Shown here: positions 50,714 through 56,453 of the stretch, piece by piece
How the letters are laid out: every line of letters starts with the position of its first letter
Position numbering within the stretch: position 1 is the first letter of the stretch
Assembly (NCBI GenBank): GCA_021795715.1
Contig: JAJYPD010000013.1
Coordinates: 1-56,453 of the forward strand
Reading direction: 5' to 3'
DNA from: Pseudomonadota bacterium
GTDB taxonomy: Bacteria; Pseudomonadota; Gammaproteobacteria; Acidiferrobacterales; Acidiferrobacteraceae
Length of the DNA stretch: 56,453 bases
The notes under the pieces: generated by a model
Databases searched by the model: none
The model's input: the letters and a program-made list of their open reading frames with translations, nothing else
What the model was told of the DNA's origin: nothing
Program-made: the position numbers and the translations under genes

Positions 50714-52995
50714 GCGGACGGGCCGCGGTGACGGTGTTGGTGTGGGCGGCAATGCTCAGTGTGATCCTCGCGCTGACCGTTCGCTTCGGCCGTTTCGGCG
50801 GCAGTCTCACGGCCTTTCTGCCGCGCGGGGGCGATGCCGTCCAGCAGACCCTGATACGCGGACTGCAAGAAGGGCGCGCCGCCCGCCTGGTGTTGATGGC
50901 GATCGGCGGCGGGTCACCCGGCGAACGGCGCCACCTGGCGCGGGCACTCGCAAACCGTCTGCGCAAGGCGTCGGCGCTTTTTTCGTTGGCGGCGGCAAGT
51001 CCCGGCCGGCCCGATCCGGCCATCATGGGTTTTCTGCAAGATCACCGCTATCTCCTCGCACCGCGGCGTCCGTGGACGGCCAAGGCCCTGCGGGCGGATC
51101 TGTTGCGTCTTGTGACCATCCTGGAATCACCGGCCGGGCTCGGCGCCGGTCCGCTGCTGCGCGATCCGACCGGCGCCTTCTTCGCCGCTGCACGCCCGTG
51201 GACGGGGCGGACGGGACCTGCGACCGATCGGGGGGTGTGGGTGGCCCGCAAGCAGGCCCTGCTTGTCGCGGTCACGCGCCGCTCGGGGTTTGCGATCCAC
51301 AACGCCCGCGCGGTGATGGCGCGCATCCGTGCAGCCTGGGCGGCCCTGCCGCATCCTGCGTGCCACTTGCAGGTGGCGGGGACGGCCGCGATCACGGTGG
51401 CCACCAATCGGCATGTGGCCACGCAGGCGCGCTGGCTGGCGGTGATCGATGCGGTGCTCGTCATGCTGCTTCTCGGGCTGGTCTACCGCAGCGCGGCGGC
51501 CGTCGGCGCAAGCCTCGTGCCGATGATTACGGGCGGGGTGGTGGCCACCGCGGTGGTGGCGGCGCTGTTCCCGGTCGTGAGTGTGATCACGCTGGGATTT
51601 GGCACCATGCTGATCGGTGTGGCGATGGATTATCCCGCCTATGTCCTGTTGCACGTCACGGCCGATGGCGCGGTGCAACGCGCCGCGCGTTGCGTACAGA
51701 CGACATTGATGCTGGCGGTGACGGCGATGGTTCTCGGTTTTGCGACCCTGCTTTTTTCGCGCCTTGAGGGACTCGTGCAATTGGCGGTGTTTGCGGCTGC
51801 GGGTCTTCTTGCCGCGGCGGGGGCGGCGCGGATGCTCGTGCCCGCCATGGTGCCGGCGTGGCCGCCGCGCAGTGGCCTGCGCGTCTGGGATCGGCGCATC
51901 ACGGCCGTGATGGCCTTTTTGCGCCGCGGCCGCTGGCTCGTCGTGTTTGTCTGCCTGGGCGCGGGCGTGCTCGTGGGGACAACCCCGCGTGTGTGGGATG
52001 ACGGCATGACCGCCTTAAGCCCCGTGAGTCCGGCCCTCATGGCCGCAACACAACGGCTAAGCCGCGATTTCGGGGCGCCCAGCATGACCTATGAGGCGGT
52101 GGTGGTGGCGCCGAGCGTCGAAGCGGCGCTGGCGCGCAGCGCCCGCTTGTTGCCGCTATTGGAGCGGTTGCAGCGCCGCAAAGACATCGGGCATTTCGAC
52201 ATGGCTGCCCGCTATTTGCCGAGTCTCGCCATCCAGCGCCTCCGTCAGCAGGCGCTGCCGCAGCCGGCGCTGCTGCGGCGGCGGCTTGCGCAGGCCCTCG
52301 CCGGTCTGCCCATCCGGCCGCAGGCGCTCAAGCCGTTTGTGACGGCGGTGGCGCAGGCGCGCCATGCGCCGCTGGTGACGATCGGCACCATGCCCTCGCC
52401 CCTGCGTGCGCGGGTCGAGGCACTGCTTGCGCGTGCGCGCGGACAGCATCTGGCGTTGATTCCCTTAGGCGGCGTGAAGGCGCCGGCGGCGGTGCGCGCC
52501 GCCTTGGAGGGCACGTCCGTGCCGGGTGTGCGTTTTGTCGACAGCCGGCAGACGATCCGCGCGCTTTTGCGCGCCTATCGGCTGGCGCTCATGCAGGATG
52601 CGCTGGTCGCGGCGCTGTTGATGATCGCGGTGATTGCCGTGGGATTGCGTTCGCTGCCGGCCGCGATACGGGTGATCGCGCCCATGGCGGGGGCATTGCT
52701 TGCCGATTGCGGATTGCTGGTCGCGTTCGGAGCGCGTCTTACGCTTTTGAACGTGGTGGCGCTTTTGCTGATTGCGGGGCTTGGCATGGGCTATGCGCTT
52801 TTTCTTGGCGAAAACCGCGGCGGCGCGCGGCCGTTGGCGCCATGGCTGTGCGCGGCCACGACGATCACCGGTTTTGGCGTGATGGCGGCATCGACTGTGC
52901 CCATGCTCGCGACCGTGGGTCTGACCGTCAGTGTCGGCGCCTTTTTGGCGCTCCTCTTTACGGCGGCCTGGTCGGCGCCGGGGGTGGTGCCGTGA
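50710..52995 (+). CDS. MMPL-family RND exporter of the aryl polyene cluster
   Basis: A 761-aa inner-membrane protein with the RND layout: TM1, a periplasmic domain (about residues 35-230), TM2-6 (GLVYRSAAAVGASLVPMITG ... LGFGTMLIGVAMDYPAYVLLH near 300, with the conserved acidic residue), TM7, a second periplasmic domain (about 430-615), and TM8-12 ending GLTVSVGAFLALLFTAA. Predicted exporters of this type accompany the LolA-like carrier in APE clusters. GTG start at 50710. Confidence 0.85.
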   Translation: MSGRAAVTVLVWAAMLSVILALTVRFGRFGGSLTAFLPRGGDAVQQTLIRGLQEGRAARLVLMAIGGGSPGERRHLARALANRLRKASALFSLAAASPGRPDPAIMGFLQDHRYLLAPRRPWTAKALRADLLRLVTILESPAGLGAGPLLRDPTGAFFAAARPWTGRTGPATDRGVWVARKQALLVAVTRRSGFAIHNARAVMARIRAAWAALPHPACHLQVAGTAAITVATNRHVATQARWLAVIDAVLVMLLLGLVYRSAAAVGASLVPMITGGVVATAVVAALFPVVSVITLGFGTMLIGVAMDYPAYVLLHVTADGAVQRAARCVQTTLMLAVTAMVLGFATLLFSRLEGLVQLAVFAAAGLLAAAGAARMLVPAMVPAWPPRSGLRVWDRRITAVMAFLRRGRWLVVFVCLGAGVLVGTTPRVWDDGMTALSPVSPALMAATQRLSRDFGAPSMTYEAVVVAPSVEAALARSARLLPLLERLQRRKDIGHFDMAARYLPSLAIQRLRQQALPQPALLRRRLAQALAGLPIRPQALKPFVTAVAQARHAPLVTIGTMPSPLRARVEALLARARGQHLALIPLGGVKAPAAVRAALEGTSVPGVRFVDSRQTIRALLRAYRLALMQDALVAALLMIAVIAVGLRSLPAAIRVIAPMAGALLADCGLLVAFGARLTLLNVVALLLIAGLGMGYALFLGENRGGARPLAPWLCAATTITGFGVMAASTVPMLATVGLTVSVGAFLALLFTAAWSAPGVVP

Positions 52996-54185
52996 CGAAG
53001 CCGGATCTGGCCATCGGCCCCTACACCTTGACGAGCGCCTTCGGGTGCGGGCGGCAGGCGACGCGGGCTGCGCTGCGCGCGGGCCGTTCGGCCCTGCGTC
53101 CCTACGAGAGCGCCCAGGTCTTTTGCCACGTGGGCGAGGTGGCGGATCTGGCGCAACTGTCCTGGCCGGCGGCCTTCGCCCGCTATGATTGCCGCAACAA
53201 CCGCCTCGCGCTGGCGTCGCTTGAGGCGGATGGCTTCAGTGCGGCGGTGGCGGCACTGCGCGCGCGGCTGGGCGCCGGCCGCATCGGTTGTGTGATGGGG
53301 ACCAGTACGTCTGGTATCGGCGCCACGGAAGCCGCCTACCGGGCGCTGCGCGCGGCGGGCGAGGAAGTCCTGCCGGCGAGCTTTCCCTATCGGGAGACGC
53401 ATAACATCCATTCGGTGGGGGATTTCGTGCACCGGTGGCTTGGTCTCAAGGGACCTGCGTTTACCGTGTCGACGGCGTGCTCGTCGAGCGCCAAGGTCTT
53501 TGGGGCTGCCGCGCGGCTCATCGCATCGGGAACCTGTACTGCCGTGGTGGTGGGCGGCGTCGACTCGCTGTGCGCCACCACCATTCACGGTTTTGCGGCG
53601 CTGCAGCTTCTGAGTACCCGGCCGGCGCGGCCTTTTTCCGCCGATCGCGACGGCATTTCGGTCGGCGAGGCGGCGGGTTTTGCCATCGTTGCGCCGCGCG
53701 GGCTCGTCGAGGATGCGACGTTCAGACTGTGCGGGATTGGCGACAGCAGCGATGCGTATCACATGACGGCACCGCACCCGCACGCAGCCGGTGCGATCAG
53801 CGCCATGACACAGGCGCTCGCCAGGGCGAGGCTTGCGCCGGCCGACCTCGACTACATTCATTTGCATGGAACCGGCACGGTGCTCAACGACGCGGCCGAA
53901 GATCTGGCGCTCGCCTCGATCGGCGCAACCGCCGTTCCGGCGAGCTCCCTGAAGGGTGCGCTTGGCCACACACTGGGCGCGGCCGGCCTGGCCGGTGTGG
54001 TGTTGACCGCCGAGGCGATGGCCGAGGGGCTAATACCGGCGACCACCAATACGCATACGGTCGATCCTTTGCTGCGCTGCGCCATCGCGGTCGCACCCGG
54101 CCGCAGGACGATGCGGCGGGCGCTCATCAACGCGTTTGGTTTCGGCGGCAGCAACAGCACACTGATCATCGAGTCGATCGCATGA
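52992..54185 (+). CDS. Beta-ketoacyl-ACP synthase, aryl polyene cluster
   Basis: A 397-aa KAS I/II enzyme with an intact active site: Cys163 in STACSSS, His292 in HLHGTGTVLND, His326 in KGALGHTLGAAG. It carries out Claisen elongation of the aryl-ACP with malonyl units. GTG start at 52992 overlaps the exporter stop, and its stop overlaps the next ATG. The partner downstream is a short chain-length factor, as in the ApeO-ApeC pair. Confidence 0.9.
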   Translation: MTKPDLAIGPYTLTSAFGCGRQATRAALRAGRSALRPYESAQVFCHVGEVADLAQLSWPAAFARYDCRNNRLALASLEADGFSAAVAALRARLGAGRIGCVMGTSTSGIGATEAAYRALRAAGEEVLPASFPYRETHNIHSVGDFVHRWLGLKGPAFTVSTACSSSAKVFGAAARLIASGTCTAVVVGGVDSLCATTIHGFAALQLLSTRPARPFSADRDGISVGEAAGFAIVAPRGLVEDATFRLCGIGDSSDAYHMTAPHPHAAGAISAMTQALARARLAPADLDYIHLHGTGTVLNDAAEDLALASIGATAVPASSLKGALGHTLGAAGLAGVVLTAEAMAEGLIPATTNTHTVDPLLRCAIAVAPGRRTMRRALINAFGFGGSNSTLIIESIA

Positions 54186-54970
54186 GGGCCGCCATCTACG
54201 GAGTGGGTATCCTCGCCGAGGGCCTGACCGACTGGGACCATGCGCGGCGCGTCCTCACCGGCCAGGTGGCGTATGCGGCGCAACCGGCGCGCGCGGCGCA
54301 TACCGGCAATCTGAGCGGAAACGAAGCGCGGCGCTGCCCGGTGCCGGCACGCTATGCGATCGATGCCGGGCTGCAGGCGCTGGCGATGAGTCCCTATGCA
54401 CCGGGCGCGGTCGCCAGCGTGTTCAGTTCGGCAAGCGGCGATCTCGACATCGCCGACCGCAACTGCCGCGGGCTTGCGGCCACGCCACCGGTTCTGTCGC
54501 CGACCCTGTTCCACAATTCGGTTCACAATGCGGTGGCCGGATACTGGGGCATCGCCACCGGCGCGCAGACGGGCAGCGTCAGCCTGTCTGCGTTCGACGA
54601 CAGCTTCGGCGCGGGCCTGCTCGAAGCCTTGACGAGGGTGGTTGCCGGCGGCGAACCCACCTTGTATGTGGCCTATGATGTGCGACCGCCGCCGGCCTTC
54701 GCCTCTGTGCGCGCGCTTGCGGCGAGCTTTGCGGTGGCTTTGGTGCTGGGGCCGGCGGGGGCCGGGCCGGTCGGGACGATCGAGGGGACCTGGCAACCGG
54801 CCAGCGGCCCGGAGACCGCCATGGACGACCCGGCCTTGGATTATCTGCGGCGCCATAATCCGGCGGCGCGCAGCCTGCCGCTGCTGGCAGCCCTTGCACG
54901 CGGCACGAATGCGCGCATCGGACTGCGCTGTGGAGGGGAGACGGGTTTGCTTCTCGAGGTGGCCGTATGA
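54182..54970 (+). CDS. Chain-length factor-like ketosynthase (ApeC type)
   Basis: A 262-aa truncated thiolase-fold protein without catalytic Cys: the nucleophile-elbow region reads SVSLSAFDDSFGAGLLEAL. Conserved features of the APE CLF family include SASGDLDI, SPTLFHNSVHNAVAGYWGIATG near 105 and WQPASGPETAMDD. It forms a heterodimer with the preceding ketosynthase in characterised APE systems. ATGA overlaps on both sides. Confidence 0.83.
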   Translation: MRAAIYGVGILAEGLTDWDHARRVLTGQVAYAAQPARAAHTGNLSGNEARRCPVPARYAIDAGLQALAMSPYAPGAVASVFSSASGDLDIADRNCRGLAATPPVLSPTLFHNSVHNAVAGYWGIATGAQTGSVSLSAFDDSFGAGLLEALTRVVAGGEPTLYVAYDVRPPPAFASVRALAASFAVALVLGPAGAGPVGTIEGTWQPASGPETAMDDPALDYLRRHNPAARSLPLLAALARGTNARIGLRCGGETGLLLEVAV

Positions 54971-55389
54971 AGACCGAACCGGGACGGCAGGACGTTTGGG
55001 TGCATGGACCATCGATGCGGTTCATCGAGGATGTGGTGCGGGCCGATGACCGCAGCCTCGTCGCCCGCGTCCATCGGCTCGATGCCGATCACCCGCTGGC
55101 ACAACAGGGGCGCGTGGGCGCCGCCATTCTGATCGAGTACGCCGCTCAGGCGGCGGCGGCGCACGCGCCCTATTGCGGCGAGACGCCGCGCAAGGCCTAT
55201 GTCGCGGCCGTCCATGCGGTAAAGTGGAGATGTGAGGCGCTCGATGGGGCGCTGCTGCCGTTTGACATCGAAGTGACCCTGGAGAGCCGCACGGACGCGG
55301 CCGTGCGGTATGCCTTCACGGCCCGCCACGCCGGTCAGATGCTGGGCCAGGGACAGCTCACGCTCGCCTACGCCGGGAGGGATTCGTGA
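54967..55389 (+). CDS. ApeP-like hotdog 3-hydroxyacyl-ACP dehydratase
   Basis: A 140-aa single-hotdog protein. HPLAQQGRVGAAILIEYAAQAAAAH (about residues 38-62) fits the ApeP/ApeI-type dehydratases that introduce the conjugated double bonds. Second dehydratase domain of the cluster, besides the ligase fusion. It overlaps its neighbours by 4 nt each. Confidence 0.82.
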   Translation: MKTEPGRQDVWVHGPSMRFIEDVVRADDRSLVARVHRLDADHPLAQQGRVGAAILIEYAAQAAAAHAPYCGETPRKAYVAAVHAVKWRCEALDGALLPFDIEVTLESRTDAAVRYAFTARHAGQMLGQGQLTLAYAGRDS

Positions 55390-56105
55390 AGCGGGCCCTG
55401 GTGACCGGCGGCAGCGGCGTCATCGGCGGTGCCATTTGCCGGGCGCTGGCCCGGGCGGGCCATCATGTCATCGTGCACGCGCACGGGCAGCCCGAGCGCG
55501 CACAGCAGTGTGCGGCCGCCATCCAGGCCGAGGGTGGCCGCGCCGAGGTGGTGTGTTTCGATGTCTGTGATGTCAAGGCCACCGCACTGGCCCTGGCCGC
55601 CGTCCTGGAAAAGGGTCCGGTGCAGATCCTCGTCAACAATGCCGGCGTGCATCACGATGCGCCGCTTGCCGGCCTGGCGGCGGCCGACTGGTCGCGGGTG
55701 GTGGACGTCACGCTCGGCGGTTTTTACGCGGTGACGCATGCGCTTTTGCTGCCGATGCTGCGGACCCGCTGGGGACGGATCATCAACATGGCCTCGGTGA
55801 GCGGGTTGAGGGGCAATCGCGGACAGACGAACTACGCAGCGGCCAAGGCCGGACTGATCGGCGCGACCCGGGCGCTCGCCCTCGAGGTGGCCTCGCGCGG
55901 CGTGCTGGTGAATGCAGTGGCCCCCGGCATCATCGCAAGCCCCATGGCCGATGCCGCCTTTCCCGAGGAGCGGGTGCGGGCGCTGGTGCCGCTTGGGCGC
56001 GCGGGTCACGCCGACGAGGTGGCCGCCGTGGTCGCTTTTTTGGCTTCGGACGCCGCGTCTTATGTGACGGGGCAGGTGATCACGGTGGATGGTGGCCTGA
56101 CGTGA
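55386..56105 (+). CDS. 3-oxoacyl-ACP reductase, FabG type (ApeQ-like)
   Basis: A 239-aa short-chain dehydrogenase. NADP-binding TGGSGVIGGAI (residues 7-17), NNAGVHHDAPL (NNAG, about 83), catalytic Ser in MASVSG and Tyr-x3-Lys in NYAAAKAG (about 150), C-terminal GQVITVDGGLT. It reduces the ketoacyl-ACP made by the KS/CLF pair; the dehydratases then act. GTG start at 55386. The only ketoreductase in the window, so it may also serve the dar operon. Confidence 0.9.
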   Translation: MKRALVTGGSGVIGGAICRALARAGHHVIVHAHGQPERAQQCAAAIQAEGGRAEVVCFDVCDVKATALALAAVLEKGPVQILVNNAGVHHDAPLAGLAAADWSRVVDVTLGGFYAVTHALLLPMLRTRWGRIINMASVSGLRGNRGQTNYAAAKAGLIGATRALALEVASRGVLVNAVAPGIIASPMADAAFPEERVRALVPLGRAGHADEVAAVVAFLASDAASYVTGQVITVDGGLT

Positions 56106-56453
56106 CCGGCGGCTCTGTGGTGGTGATACCCGCATTCAACGAGGCGGCGACCCTGCGCACGGTGGTGCAGGGCGTGCTGGCGCATATACCGGATGTCATC
56201 GTCGTCGATGATGGGTCGCGCGATGGCACCGGCATGGCGGTGGCCGATTTGCCCGTGACCGTGTTGACGCACGCGATCAATTGCGGCAAGGGCGCGAGTC
56301 TGTGTACGGGTGCGGCACAGGCGCTGGCCGAGGGCTGCGCCCATATCGTGACGATGGATGCCGACGGTCAGCATGATCCGGGTGATCTGCCTTCACTGCT
56401 TGCGATTGCGCGCGATTATCCGGATGCGTTCGTGATCGGCGCGCGCATGATCA
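56102..56453 (+). CDS. Glycosyltransferase family 2 (3' end beyond window)
   Basis: The first 117 residues of a GT-A glycosyltransferase: IPAFNEAATLRTVVQGVLAH near the N-terminus, VIVVDDGSRDGT (nucleotide-binding Asp), NCGKGASLCTGAAQAL, and MDADGQHDP (DxD-type metal site). GTG start at 56102 overlaps the reductase stop. GT2 proteins are usual in APE clusters, often fused to or beside an acyltransferase, and likely decorate the carrier or pigment. Confidence 0.85.
   Translation, partial: MTGGSVVVIPAFNEAATLRTVVQGVLAHIPDVIVVDDGSRDGTGMAVADLPVTVLTHAINCGKGASLCTGAAQALAEGCAHIVTMDADGQHDPGDLPSLLAIARDYPDAFVIGARMI

Noticed and set aside
1-56453. CRISPR arrays, rRNA genes, riboswitches
   Set aside because: I found no regularly spaced repeats, no rRNA segments and no leader with a recognisable riboswitch pattern; only two tRNAs are present.

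Overview
The window is GC-rich and densely coded. Gene content (AddAB-like recombination genes, an EmrAB-type efflux operon, WrbA, RmuC, DUF3034, and a chorismatase-primed aryl polyene cluster) points to a gammaproteobacterium outside the Enterobacteria. An acidophile or xanthomonad-like relative such as Acidiferrobacter is possible, but this is a guess from gene content, not a proof.

Region 1 (1-12007) holds ordinary chromosomal genes: an Uup-type ABC-F ATPase running off the left edge, a YfcG-like GST, YccF, a zinc-ribbon protein, an Old Yellow Enzyme, a DUF3034 outer-membrane protein with a clear promoter/operator, and a 14-TM MFS pump. An IclR regulator is divergent from a two-gene catabolic operon, a phosphoketolase-like ThDP enzyme plus a DUF1537 four-carbon sugar-acid kinase. 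Region 2 (12008-27586) is accessory DNA. It contains decayed genes (GNAT-toxin tail, outer-membrane protein), a 29-bp perfect inverted repeat, a toxin and antitoxin fused in one reading frame, IS66 debris, and a 13.3-kb segment between tRNA-Glu(TTC) and tRNA-Ala(GGC). That segment carries a dialkylresorcinol/cyclohexanedione-type operon (darA, darB, a small HTH-like protein, a BtrH-like acyltransferase, an ABC exporter, an ACP, a ketosynthase and its chain-length-factor-like partner). It ends in IS66 wreckage, a TolC fragment and a lysozyme-like fragment. gltX lies directly beyond tRNA-Ala, so the island appears to have split a gltX-tRNA-Ala-tRNA-Glu array.

Region 3 (27680-45000) returns to chromosomal genes: gltX, an AddB-like nuclease and AddA-like helicase-nuclease pair, an ArnT-like GT83 transferase, an OprM-EmrA-EmrB efflux operon, pirin and WrbA divergent from an HxlR regulator, and RmuC. 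Region 4 (44205 to the right edge) is an aryl polyene (APE, xanthomonadin-like) cluster. It has a polysaccharide deacetylase divergent from a XanB2-like chorismatase, then MipA/OmpV, ACP, a small membrane protein, an adenylation-dehydratase fusion, an LpxL-like acyltransferase, LolA-like, MMPL exporter, ketosynthase, chain-length factor, dehydratase, ketoreductase and a GT2 cut by the right edge. Almost all of these overlap by about 4 nt with GTG or ATG starts.

The main biological point is that a DAR-type and an APE-type cluster lie about 20 kb apart. Together they hold the parts of a flexirubin/arcuflavin-like pigment, an aryl polyene ester of a dialkylresorcinol. The dar operon has no ketoreductase or dehydratase of its own, while the APE operon has one reductase and two dehydratase domains. 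The BtrH-like protein is a reasonable candidate for joining the halves. This coupling is inference.
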